Below are positions 17,514-25,299 of a stretch of DNA of 64,000 nucleotides, piece after piece. The stretch lies in the NCBI RefSeq assembly GCF_024341905.1, contig NZ_BQXY01000002.1:186001-250000 (forward strand). Direction: 5' to 3'. Each line of letters begins with the position of its first letter. Within the stretch, counting starts at the first letter, position 1. The notes beneath the pieces were generated by a model. The model was not told the origin of the DNA and did no database searches. It saw only the letters and a program-made list of their open reading frames with translations. Both the position numbers and the translations under genes were made by a program. The DNA comes from Clostridium folliculivorans. GTDB lineage: Bacteria > Bacillota > Clostridia > Clostridiales > Clostridiaceae.

Positions 17514-17541
17514 GATGATAATTTATGAAGTTAATCCAAGT

Positions 17542-18795
17542 TTATGAGGCAGTATTTTCATCAAGTTTATAACTTTTTATATCTTCGAACTTGTTAACAT
17601 TTAAAATTGAAGGGAAAAGCTTCATCCAACTTAGTACAACTAATATGGTTCCGATACCTCCTACTAGAGCTGCTAGTTGCGGTCCAAGAAGTGCTGCTGT
17701 AGCACCGGATTCAAATTCACCTAATTGATTGGATGTCCCAATAAAAATCATATTTACAGAACTTACTCTACCTCTCATAAAGTCAGGTGTTTCAAGTTGT
17801 ACAAGAGTTGAACGGATAACAACACTTATAACATCGGAAGCACCTAGAACGAATAATGCTATGAAAGATATAATTACAGACTTAGATATTGCAAATACTA
17901 TAGTTGATAAACCAAAGAAAATTACTGCAGTGAACATAGTACGTCCAACATTTTTCTTTAATGGTTTCTTTGCTAGATAAGCTGACATAAGCAGTGCACC
18001 TACTGCTGGAGCAGATCTAAGTATACCAAGACCGAATGATCCTATCTTTAAAATCTCACTTGCATATATAGGTAGAAGTGCAGTTGCTCCTCCAAATAAT
18101 ACTGCGAATAGATCTAAGGATATTGCACCAAGAATAATTGGCCTTCCTTTTATGAAGGAAATACCTGCAAAAAGCGTCTTTAAGCTAGCTGGCTCAGCCT
18201 TAGTTTCTTCTTTTCTCATTGTAAGCTGAGAAATTAAAATACTAGATATAAATATTAGAATACCAGTTAATCCATACACCAGGGTTGGACCAAAAGCATA
18301 AAGTATACCGCCCACTCCAGGTCCTATAATAACTGCAAACTCAGACACAGAAGACATCAAAGCTGAAGCTCTTGGAAAAATGTCTTTGCTCACAATGTTA
18401 GGTAATAAAGCTTGCATTGGAGGTCCTTGAAAGGAGTGTGCAACAGCGATAAGGAATATTATAATAAGAAATCTTTCTTTTGTAATCCATTCACTATAAC
18501 TTCCGTATGCTAAAGCTAGTATGGCTGTTCCTTCGAATATTTGACTTATAGTAATTATTTTTCTTCTATCGTATCTATCTGCAAGATGTCCAACGAATAG
18601 TGATAATAGAAGCATAGGTAGAAATTGAACTAGTCCAACTAATCCTAAATAAAATGCAGAATGAGTCATAGAATACATCTGCCAGCCTATAGCTACAGTT
18701 AGCATTTGATAGGCAAAGTTTGTAGATACTCTTGCTACCATTAACAATCTAAGTGACTTATTTTGTAGAAGAGCTGGAGTTTTTGTAGTGTTCAT
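17542..18795 (-). CDS. MFS transporter (enterobactin-exporter/DHA3-like)
   Basis: This 417-residue protein has about 12 hydrophobic segments and the MFS motif A between spans 2 and 3 (GHLADRYDRRKII). Motifs such as PGVGGILYAFGP and FMRGRVSSVNMIF place it with MFS_3/EntS-like exporters, which expel siderophores, macrolides or other small molecules. Substrate unknown. It is encoded alone, convergent with the Gfo/Idh gene; its upstream region contains a long R2 hairpin element (18867-19101) within 75 bp of the start. Confidence 0.9.
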   Translation of the reverse strand: MNTTKTPALLQNKSLRLLMVARVSTNFAYQMLTVAIGWQMYSMTHSAFYLGLVGLVQFLPMLLLSLFVGHLADRYDRRKIITISQIFEGTAILALAYGSYSEWITKERFLIIIFLIAVAHSFQGPPMQALLPNIVSKDIFPRASALMSSVSEFAVIIGPGVGGILYAFGPTLVYGLTGILIFISSILISQLTMRKEETKAEPASLKTLFAGISFIKGRPIILGAISLDLFAVLFGGATALLPIYASEILKIGSFGLGILRSAPAVGALLMSAYLAKKPLKKNVGRTMFTAVIFFGLSTIVFAISKSVIISFIALFVLGASDVISVVIRSTLVQLETPDFMRGRVSSVNMIFIGTSNQLGEFESGATAALLGPQLAALVGGIGTILVVLSWMKLFPSILNVNKFEDIKSYKLDENTAS

Positions 18796-18866
18796 TATGT
18801 TCAGCGCCTTTCTGTATATAATTGCGAATTATAAATAGATATGATAGATTATTTAGCTTTAGGCGC

Positions 18867-19101
18867 TTTTAAAGCACCGTGTTGAAATTGATTGGTTAAT
18901 CATCCGACGCTTAAATGAGCTTACGCAAAGAATTAATATGATTTTATCATATTCCATGGCTAAAACTGTAAACTCACTACGTTCGAACAGTACAGTTTCT
19001 TAACGCCATTCCATCTGAAAAAATCATTTAATTCTAATAGCTCGCTCATAGAGCATCTCCTGTATAACCAATCAATTTCAACAATATTCTTAAACATAGC
19101 C
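18867..19101. repeat. R2 repeat as a long imperfect hairpin element (~235 bp)
   Basis: An 18-19-base inverted pair (TGTTGAAATTGATTGGTTA near 18880 and TAACCAATCAATTTCAACA near 19064) encloses further complementary pairs: GAATTAATATGATTTT with AAAATCATTTAATTC, and AAACTGTA with TACAGTTT around the centre. The left half matches the repeat at 7672-7745, and the right end CAATATTCTTAAACATAGCC recurs at 4999-5018. It has the look of a MITE-like mobile hairpin without coding capacity. Confidence 0.65.
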
Positions 19102-19118
19102 TACCTTAAATGAATATA

Positions 19119-19200
19119 TCGCCTGTAAGTTTCTTTGTATTCACTTGGAAAGGCAGATGCACAAAAAAATCACTGAAGAAAGTCGCTTCAGCGATTTTTT
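19119..19200 (-). repeat. R1 dispersed repeat (short copy) with terminator hairpin
   Basis: GGAAAGGCAGATGCACAAAA and the preceding segment match the R1 core at 51012-51055. The adjoining ACTGAAG...CTTCAG hairpin (19165-19200) ends in T6 and can terminate in the plus direction. Confidence 0.65.
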
Positions 19201-19289
19201 CATGTAACGCTATTGATAGTATATAACACAGATACTTAAGTATCAAGTGCAATAGAAGCCTAGAAAAATTGAATTTGTCTTAAAATACT

Positions 19290-19517
19290 TTACTTCCAAT
19301 CTAATGTATTCTCAACGCCATTCACTTTTTTTATTAACCATTCCACAGCTTCTTTGCTAGTACCAAATTCCTCGTTTGTACTACTTACATAAGAATAACC
19401 TTCTTTATCGTCTACGCTCTCAATAAATAGATCATTTGTCTCATTTGTTAAGCTTATTTCGCCTTTAGTTTCAAGAGAATTTGTCAACTCATCAATAATT
19501 CTTTGATTTTTTTCCAT
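19290..19517 (-). CDS. Small acidic protein of unknown function (75 aa)
   Basis: A good AAGAAAGGTGG site precedes the ATG. The protein is acidic, soluble and lacks Cys. It contains EISLTNETNDLFIESVDD and a C-terminal helix SKEAVEWLIKKVNG. I do not recognise a family. It lies alone between the MFS and YoaK genes. Confidence 0.6.
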   Translation of the reverse strand: MEKNQRIIDELTNSLETKGEISLTNETNDLFIESVDDKEGYSYVSSTNEEFGTSKEAVEWLIKKVNGVENTLDWK

Positions 19518-19907
19518 AAGTTAACCACCTTTCTTATATTTTATAAACATATGATTTTACAAATAATATGTTTTTATTACTTTTTTAAGATGATATATAT
19601 TAACCTATTTTTTATTTTAGTTTTGAAAATATGCAGTGTACCTAGGCGATTTAACAAAAGCAAGGTTTAAATTGCTGTGAAACTTAAGAATTACTTTTTA
19701 GAAAACAACTAAAGGCATATGTAAAGATTTAAATTTTAAGCAAATTCCTTTGTTTATATAGTTATTTTATTATAAAGATAAAAATTAAGGTTATATGGTA
19801 CTTTTTGCTTGAATGTAATAAGATAAAAAAAATTAATAATGCTATAATATTTTTGGAAGCTATTCCGTTCAACTGGATTTTACAGATTTATTTAGGGGGC
19901 TTTAGAC
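19518..19907. other. Gene-free AT-rich gap
   Basis: I see no ORF, repeat or strong hairpin here. It holds the divergent promoters of the small acidic protein gene and the YoaK-type gene; a TATAAT-like sequence (GCTATAATATT) lies near 19840-19850. Confidence 0.5.
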
Positions 19908-20609
19908 GTGATTAACAAGGTTTATAATGTAAGAGATATAAGAGATGATTCAAAATATGAAATTCACGAGACTGTGGTTTTTGGAATGTTACTTGCAATA
20001 GTTGGAGGTTTTTTAGATTCCTACACCTTTATCTCAAGAGGAGGAGTCTTTTCAAATGCTCAAACCGGAAATATAGTGTTTTTGGGGATATATGGTTCAC
20101 AAGGTCAATGGGCTCAGGCCTTTGAGCATCTTCCACCTATATTAGCATTTATATTAGGGGTCCTAGTAACGGAAATCGTTAAAGGAAATTCACCAAAACT
20201 TTTTACTCAAGAATGGGGTAAAGTCATTTTGGTTTTAGAAATTGCAGTACTTTTTATAACAGGTTTTATGACTAAGGGGTCAACTGATACTGTTGTGAAT
20301 GTTATAATTTCATTTGTATCATCGCTTCAAATAGCGTCTTTTAGAAAATTAGGAGACTGTCCTTATAGCACAACTATGACAACAGGTAATCTAAGAACGG
20401 CTTGTGAAGCGGTTTATCTTGCCATAACTCAAAAAGATAAGAAAGCTAAGAGCAGAGCGGTGAAACTTTTTACAATAATAGCATCATTTATAACAGGAGC
20501 TTTTTTGGGAGCGATATTAACAATTATTTTTAGTGTTAAAGCTATATGGGTTGCTGCGCTGATTTTAACTTTTAATGTAGCCCTGTTTAATATAAAGAAA
20601 CAGAGATAA
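19908..20609 (+). CDS. YoaK/DUF1275-family membrane protein
   Basis: This 233-residue membrane protein has six or seven hydrophobic segments and the family hallmarks GGFLDSYTFISRGGVFSNAQ, then TGNIVFLG, and later YSTTMTTGNLRTACEA. DUF1275 proteins are widespread inner-membrane proteins of unknown transport or sensing role. The start is GTG at 19908, preceded by an AGGGGGC site. It is transcribed alone with a terminator at 20681. Confidence 0.88.
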   Translation: MINKVYNVRDIRDDSKYEIHETVVFGMLLAIVGGFLDSYTFISRGGVFSNAQTGNIVFLGIYGSQGQWAQAFEHLPPILAFILGVLVTEIVKGNSPKLFTQEWGKVILVLEIAVLFITGFMTKGSTDTVVNVIISFVSSLQIASFRKLGDCPYSTTMTTGNLRTACEAVYLAITQKDKKAKSRAVKLFTIIASFITGAFLGAILTIIFSVKAIWVAALILTFNVALFNIKKQR

Positions 20610-20680
20610 TATGATCACTTCAATTTAAAAATATAATTTTATTATTGGTGTGCTTTTATATTTTTTAATATGTACTTTGT

Positions 20681-20709
20681 AAGAATCACTTGGCTGTGAT
20701 TCTTTTTTT
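20681..20709 (+). terminator. Intrinsic terminator of the YoaK-type gene
   Basis: AAGAATCAC (20681-20689) pairs with GTGATTCTT (20696-20704), followed by T7. Confidence 0.85.
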
Positions 20710-20840
20710 ATGCGAGGAAAATACAAAACTTTCAAGCCAACTAGAACCAGTAGTTTCAGATGTTTAGTATAGTTTTTAAGGGATACAGTAAGAAAACAAA
20801 ATGTAAGGTTTCTCATATAAATCAGGAAAGGCAAGGTTTT
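20710..20840 (-). repeat. R1 dispersed repeat (long, diverged copy)
   Basis: Its reverse complement parallels 60720-60870: a CCTTTCC segment, TTTTGTTTT, then ACATCTGAAACTACTGG and GAAAGTTTTGTATTTTCCTC against ACACTTGAAATTACCAGG and AAAGTTTTATACTTTCTC. Conceptual peptides from both copies share KHLKL and KVLYF, which explains a spurious small ORF here. Confidence 0.55.
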
Positions 20841-20910
20841 TCTGTATATAAAATATTTTTTTAATACATAAGATAATGGTGTTGTAATAATATTTTTGAT
20901 GAATACTATA

Positions 20911-21009
20911 GATAAACCAGTTCTAAATAGAATCTATATTTGATAATCGTATTATTATTAATAGTTAACAGAAGTATTACCTAGTTTTATTAGATAGAAC
21001 TGGATTATC
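20911..21009. repeat. Palindromic intergenic element (99 bp)
   Basis: GATAAACCAGTTCTA (20911-20925) is inverted as TAGAACTGGATTATC (20995-21009), 14 of 15 positions complementary. The interior is AT-rich and non-coding. Confidence 0.55.
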
Positions 21010-21103
21010 TATATAAGAAGTTTAAGACAAAGATGATAAAATAAACCTCAGATTGTATTGATTAATATTTAATATTTTTTGATAAGTGAAACTATAGGGT
21101 TCA

Positions 21104-21197
21104 TGTGTGAAAACTTAATTTATACTTATTCGATAATCGCGGCTTCTGGTGATTTTCGGGCATGTATAAATCAATAGTTGAGCTAGGAACCCTATAT
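21104..21197. repeat. Palindromic intergenic element related to 4474
   Basis: TATAGGGTTC is inverted as GAACCCTATA ~80 bp later; TTATAC/GTATAA forms an inner pair. The core CGGCTTCTGGTGA is the inverse of that in the 2817 element. The left part (CTATAGGGTTCATGTGTGAA) matches 4474. Confidence 0.55.
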
Positions 21198-21407
21198 ATG
21201 GTTACATTGAGAAAACTTAAGTCGTGCATGTTAGGAAATGGCATATCTAGATTCATTAGACATTCATTTCTTAATAGTTGAAGTTATAAATCTATAAATA
21301 AAATAATTGAAACTTGAAGGAATTATTCGGATAAAGGAGAATTAGTTATATAAATGAAAACCTTTATCAATTTTATGATTTTAAATTTGTCTAATAGGAG
21401 GGATTAT

Positions 21408-22289
21408 ATGTCAAAGATAACACCTTACATATGGTTTGATGACCAGGCAGAAGAAGCAGCAAAGTTTTATGTTTCTATATTTAAAAATTCAAAAATAGAT
21501 GATAAATCATTTTATGCAGAAGGTTTACCAAAGCCCAAAGATAGCCTAATGAGTGTAAGTTTCCAATTATGTGGTCAAGAATTTGTAGCCTTAAATGGAG
21601 GTCCATATTTTACGATAACTCCGGCAATATCATTTTTTGTTAATTGTGAAACACCAGATGAAGTGGAAAATATTTGGCAATTGATTAGTGAAGATGGCAT
21701 AGTGCTTATGGAACTAGGCGAATATCCTTTTAGTAAAAAATTTGGTTGGCTTCAAGATAAGTTTGGGGTAACATGGCAAATAAATCTTTCAAATCAAAAA
21801 CAAAGTATATATCCAGCATTAATGTTCTTTGGAGATAATTATAGAAAAGCTCAGGAAGCAATGAATTTCTACACATCTATATTTGAAGATTCAAAGATTG
21901 ATTCAATTGAATTTTATAATGATGATGAAGTGGAAACTAAAGAATCAGTGAAGAGTGCTATTTTTATGCTTAGATCTCAAAACTTCATGGCAATGGATAG
22001 TTGCATTAATCATGAATTTACTTTTACACCAGCAATATCATTTTTTGTTGATTGTGAAACTCAAGAACAAATAGATGATTTTTGGCAAAAACTTTCTTAT
22101 GAAGGCAAAAAAGGGCAATGTGGCTGGCTGGAAGATAAATATGGAGTCTCTTGGCAAATAGTGCCCTCAGTTCTTGGGCAACTTTTAACTAGTGCAGATG
22201 AAGAAAGGGCACAGAAAGTTACAGATGCTATGTTGAAGATGAATAAACTTGATATCGATACTTTAAAAAGAGCATATGATCAAGTTTAA
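21408..22289 (+). CDS. Two-domain VOC/PhnB-like protein (3-demethylubiquinone-9 3-methyltransferase-like fold)
   Basis: This ~293-residue protein consists of two tandem PhnB-like VOC (glyoxalase-fold) domains. Domain 1 (1-~130) has TPYIWFDDQAEEAAKFYVSIF and GWLQDKFGVTWQ; domain 2 (~135-265) has PALMFFGDNYRKAQEAMNFY and GWLEDKYGVSWQI. The family name refers to a fold similarity; a methyltransferase activity is not shown, and function is unknown. The ATG at 21408, preceded by AGGAGGGAT, is preferred over the upstream in-frame ATG at 21354. A single-domain relative follows at 22342 and is probably in the same operon. Confidence 0.85.
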   Translation: MSKITPYIWFDDQAEEAAKFYVSIFKNSKIDDKSFYAEGLPKPKDSLMSVSFQLCGQEFVALNGGPYFTITPAISFFVNCETPDEVENIWQLISEDGIVLMELGEYPFSKKFGWLQDKFGVTWQINLSNQKQSIYPALMFFGDNYRKAQEAMNFYTSIFEDSKIDSIEFYNDDEVETKESVKSAIFMLRSQNFMAMDSCINHEFTFTPAISFFVDCETQEQIDDFWQKLSYEGKKGQCGWLEDKYGVSWQIVPSVLGQLLTSADEERAQKVTDAMLKMNKLDIDTLKRAYDQV

Positions 22290-22341
22290 ACAATATTAAA
22301 ATACAAAAAATAGTCAAAATAATTTTAAGGAGTTGAAGAAA

Positions 22342-22758
22342 ATGGCTATACAAGTATATTTAAATTTTAATGGAAATTGTAGAGAAGCAGTTGAATTTTA
22401 TTCAGAAGTTTTTAACACTGAAAAGCCTCAAATAATGACTTTCGGTGAAAATGCATCTGATCCCAACTTTGTTATACCCGAAGAAGCAAAAAATTTAGTA
22501 TTACATACAAGACTTGACATTAGCGGAACTACTATAATGTTTTCTGATACATTCCCTGGTATGCCTTTTACAGAAGGAAATAACTTTAGTCTGACTTTAG
22601 TTACTAAGGATATAGAGGAAGTCAAGTCATGTTATGATAAATTAAAAGAAGGTGGTACTGTTGATATGGAGCTTCAAGAAACCTTTTGGAGTAAATGCTA
22701 TGGTACAGTAACAGATAAGTTTGGCGTAAAATGGCAACTTAGTTATGAGGGTAAATAA
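22342..22758 (+). CDS. Single-domain VOC/PhnB-like protein
   Basis: This 138-residue protein (VYLNFNGNCREAVEFYSEVF, ending YGTVTDKFGVKWQLSYEG) is a one-domain relative of the two-domain protein just upstream. The AAGGAG site 9 bases before ATG 22342 decides the start over the in-frame TTG at 22333. It resembles the DUF1338-free PhnB/YjdN-type VOC group; catalytic role unknown. The operon ends at the terminator at 22811. Confidence 0.86.
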   Translation: MAIQVYLNFNGNCREAVEFYSEVFNTEKPQIMTFGENASDPNFVIPEEAKNLVLHTRLDISGTTIMFSDTFPGMPFTEGNNFSLTLVTKDIEEVKSCYDKLKEGGTVDMELQETFWSKCYGTVTDKFGVKWQLSYEGK

Positions 22759-22810
22759 AAAAGTATCAAGGTAAACTTGTGGATTTAATATAGGTTAATT
22801 AACTATACAT

Positions 22811-22846
22811 ATAAAAGAACTGTCTTAATGACAGTTCTTTTATATT
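22811..22846 (+). terminator. Intrinsic terminator of the VOC operon
   Basis: Stem ATAAAAGAACTGTC/GACAGTTCTTTTAT, 14 bp, followed by an AT tract. Confidence 0.88.
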
Positions 22847-22880
22847 ATACAATGTATTGAAGTATAGTTCACACATAAAG

Positions 22881-22909
22881 TTTTACTTTGGAAAACATTA
22901 TGATATAAT
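22881..22909 (+). promoter_or_regulatory. Candidate promoter of the TM1266-hydG leader transcript
   Basis: A clear TATAAT (22904-22909) has a weak -35 region (TTTTAC at 22881, 17-bp spacer). Predicted start of transcription is near 22916. Confidence 0.5.
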
Positions 22910-22915
22910 AAAAAA

Positions 22916-23116
22916 TGTTGGTGCACTTTCTGAGATTAAGCTTATAGTTTTTTCTTGTAGTAAACCATAAAATTTAAAGAATCGTACTGAATGAATGAGG
23001 GTTAGTCCCAAGTTAGAAGGCGAGAGAATAGTTGTTATAAACTCAGGAAATTAATTTATATGATTACTTGCGTTTTATTTTCTATCCTTGTTCCTTTTTG
23101 GTACAAGGATTTTTTA
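22916..23116 (+). ncRNA. Candidate cis-regulatory leader RNA of the TM1266-hydG operon
   Basis: TTCTGAG (22928-22934) can pair with CTCAGGAA (23042-23049, one bulge), closing a ~110-nt domain. Inside are a hairpin TTATAGTTT/AAACCATAA (about 22938-22972) and a GGG-TTAGT-CCC hairpin followed by purine-rich AAGGCGAGAGAATAG. A terminator-like hairpin follows (ATCCTTGT/ACAAGGAT, 23084-23110, then T6) only 24 bases before the first gene's start. This is the layout of a transcription-attenuating riboswitch. I cannot match it to a known class; TPP, SAM, cobalamin, FMN, T-box and GEMM hallmarks are absent. Confidence 0.5.
23084..23116 (+). terminator. Terminator hairpin upstream of the TM1266-like gene (attenuator candidate)
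   Basis: ATCCTTGT (23084-23091) pairs with ACAAGGAT (23103-23110), followed by TTTTTT, located inside the 5' leader rather than after a gene. Confidence 0.75.
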
Positions 23117-23139
23117 TTCTTTATTGAAAGGATTTTTTT

Positions 23140-23397
23140 ATGGAAACAAGGATTGCTGTTGTTGGAATTATTGTTGAAAATAAAGATTCGGTGGGAAAGC
23201 TTAATACTATTCTGCATGAATATACTGAGTATATTATTGGCAGAATGGGACTGCCATACCCAAAACGTCAACTTAATATAATAACTATAGTTATTGATGC
23301 ACCGAATGATGTTATCGCCGCTCTTTCTGGAAAATTGGGAATGTTACCTGATGTGAACATCAAAACGGTATACTCTAAGGTTTCTGCTAAGGAGTAA
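23140..23397 (+). CDS. TM1266-type iron-only hydrogenase system regulator
   Basis: This 85-residue protein with an ACT-like/ferredoxin-like fold (TRIAVVGIIVENKDSVGKLN, IGRMGLPYPKR, LSGKLGMLPDVNIKTVYSK) matches the small TM1266 family, usually encoded beside [FeFe]-hydrogenase maturation genes. Its molecular role is not established; annotation as a regulator derives from gene context. It sits 18 bases upstream of hydG with a GAAAGGA ribosome binding site. The pair is preceded by a structured leader with a terminator hairpin. Confidence 0.88.
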   Translation: METRIAVVGIIVENKDSVGKLNTILHEYTEYIIGRMGLPYPKRQLNIITIVIDAPNDVIAALSGKLGMLPDVNIKTVYSKVSAKE

Positions 23398-23415
23398 AAT
23401 ATTGGAGGGATTTGA

Positions 23416-24834
23416 ATGTATAATGTTAAGTCTAAAGTTGCAACAGAATTTATTGACGATGAAGAAATTAAAAGTACTTTAGAACATGCTAAGGAAAATA
23501 AGAGTAATAAAGAACTAATTGCTAGTATTATTGAAAAAGCTAGAAGCTATAAGGGAATAAGCCATAGAGAAGCTGCTATATTATTAGAATGTGATATTGA
23601 AGAATTAAATGAAGAAATGTATAAACTAGCAAAAGAGATTAAGCAAAAGTTTTACGGAAATCGTATTGTAATGTTTGCTCCACTTTATCTATCAAACTAT
23701 TGTGTTAATGGATGTGTTTATTGTCCATATCACTATAAAAATAAACATATAGCTAGAAAGAAACTTACTCAAGAGGAGATAAAAAGGGAAACAATTGCCC
23801 TACAAGATATGGGACACAAGCGTTTAGCTTTAGAAGCTGGTGAAGATCCTTTAAACAATCCACTTGAATATATTCTTGAAAGCATTAAAACTATATATAG
23901 TATAAAACATAAAAACGGAGAAATAAGACGTGTTAACGTAAATATAGCTGCAACTACAGTTGAAGACTATAAAAAGTTGAAGGATGCTGGGATTGGAACT
24001 TATATATTATTCCAAGAAACATACCACAAAGAGACTTACGAAGAGCTTCATCCAACAGGACCAAAGCATAATTATGCATATCACACTGAAGCAATGGATC
24101 GCGCTATGGAAGCCGGAATAGATGATGTTGGAATAGGTGTATTATTTGGTCTTAATCTATATAAATATGATCTTGTAGGGCTTCTAATGCATGCAGAACA
24201 CTTAGAAGCTGCAATGGGAGTTGGTCCGCACACTATCAGCGTACCTCGTATTAGACCAGCAGATGATATTGATCCTAATAGCTTTTCAAATGCAATATCA
24301 GATGAAATGTTTGAAAAAATAGTTGCTATAATACGTATAGCAGTACCATATACAGGAATGATAGTATCTACTCGTGAATCTAAAAAGACTCGCGAACGTG
24401 TACTTGAACTTGGAGTATCACAGTTAAGTGGTGGATCAAAGACTAGCGTTGGTGGATATGTTGAGCCTGAACCAGAAGAAGAAAATTCATCTCAGTTTGA
24501 TGTAAGTGATAACCGTACTCTTGATGAAATAGTAAATTGGCTTTTGGAATTAGGTTATATACCAAGTTTCTGTACTGCGTGCTATCGTGAAGGTAGAACA
24601 GGAGATAGATTCATGACTCTTGTTAAATCAGGACAGATTGCAAACTGCTGTCAGCCGAATGCTTTAATGACTCTTAAAGAATACTTAGAAGACTATGCAT
24701 CAGAAGAAACTAAGAAAAATGGTGAAGTCGTAATTAATGAAGAAACTGAAAGAATTCCTAACGAAAAGGTAAAGACTATAGTAAAAGAGCATTTAACTGA
24801 GTTAAGAGAAGGAAAGAGAGACTTCAGATTCTAA
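23416..24834 (+). CDS. hydG: [FeFe]-hydrogenase H-cluster radical SAM maturase
   Basis: HydG cleaves tyrosine to make the CO and CN ligands of the hydrogenase H-cluster. The 472-residue length is normal. The radical SAM motif CX3CX2C is Cys96, Cys100, Cys103 (SNYCVNGCVYCPYHYKN). The C-terminal CX2CX22C motif that binds the second cluster is Cys386, Cys389, Cys412 (SFCTACYREGRTGDR and NCCQPNALM). All cluster ligands are therefore present. hydE, hydF and the hydrogenase itself are not in this window; only the TM1266-like gene is coupled. A GGAGGG site precedes the ATG. Confidence 0.97.
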   Translation: MYNVKSKVATEFIDDEEIKSTLEHAKENKSNKELIASIIEKARSYKGISHREAAILLECDIEELNEEMYKLAKEIKQKFYGNRIVMFAPLYLSNYCVNGCVYCPYHYKNKHIARKKLTQEEIKRETIALQDMGHKRLALEAGEDPLNNPLEYILESIKTIYSIKHKNGEIRRVNVNIAATTVEDYKKLKDAGIGTYILFQETYHKETYEELHPTGPKHNYAYHTEAMDRAMEAGIDDVGIGVLFGLNLYKYDLVGLLMHAEHLEAAMGVGPHTISVPRIRPADDIDPNSFSNAISDEMFEKIVAIIRIAVPYTGMIVSTRESKKTRERVLELGVSQLSGGSKTSVGGYVEPEPEEENSSQFDVSDNRTLDEIVNWLLELGYIPSFCTACYREGRTGDRFMTLVKSGQIANCCQPNALMTLKEYLEDYASEETKKNGEVVINEETERIPNEKVKTIVKEHLTELREGKRDFRF

Positions 24835-24988
24835 TTAATTAGTTAATTTGTATGTGTAAATCTAAGAGAGTATAATTTTTTAGATTTAGAAATAAAATAT
24901 TGAATTGTTATTATTGAAGAGTATGTGGATTTTAATTCGCATACTTTTTTCTATATTATTCAATATAAACTCAGAGGAGTTTATTAAA

Positions 24989-25205
24989 ATGAGGGTCACT
25001 TGGATAACATCACCAATTATTATAGGATATATAATCATTACCTATGTTAAAAACTTTAGATCTATTTTTATTAGAGAAGCTTTGGATTGTTATACCTGTA
25101 GTTTTTATTTTAGATGGACTATTACAAAAGAAATATAGATTTATTATGATTATCTTAGGTGTTTTCACTTTAGCAATATACTTTTATATTAGAAGAACTA
25201 TATAA
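24989..25205 (+). pseudogene. Possible frameshifted small membrane protein
   Basis: Two overlapping frames look like parts of one membrane protein. The first (from 24989, MRVTWITSPIIIGYIIITYV) supplies a hydrophobic segment, then loses character and stops at 25138. The second (25044-25205, 53 codons) encodes WIVIPVVFILDGLLQKKYR and IMIILGVFTLAIYFYIRRT, two more spans. The 25044 frame alone has no good ribosome binding site, whereas GAGGAG precedes 24989. A frameshift near 25060-25090 would join them. Family not recognised. Confidence 0.4.
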
Positions 25206-25299
25206 TATAGTAAAAGAACAGGCTTAATATTTTTGAAATCTATTAATAACCAGTGAACTAGAGTTAATAACATTATACATTTTGAAGGGGATGAATATT

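Larger units (their letters stand above)
18796..19289. other. Gap filled by an R2 hairpin element and an R1 repeat
   Basis: Virtually the whole gap is repeat: the R2 palindromic element (18867-19101) followed by an R1 copy with its terminator hairpin (19119-19200). No gene is supported. Confidence 0.6.

Noticed and set aside
23060..23281. 73-codon plus-strand frame overlapping the TM1266-like gene
   Set aside because: It spans the leader terminator and overlaps the conserved TM1266 frame; no ribosome binding site.
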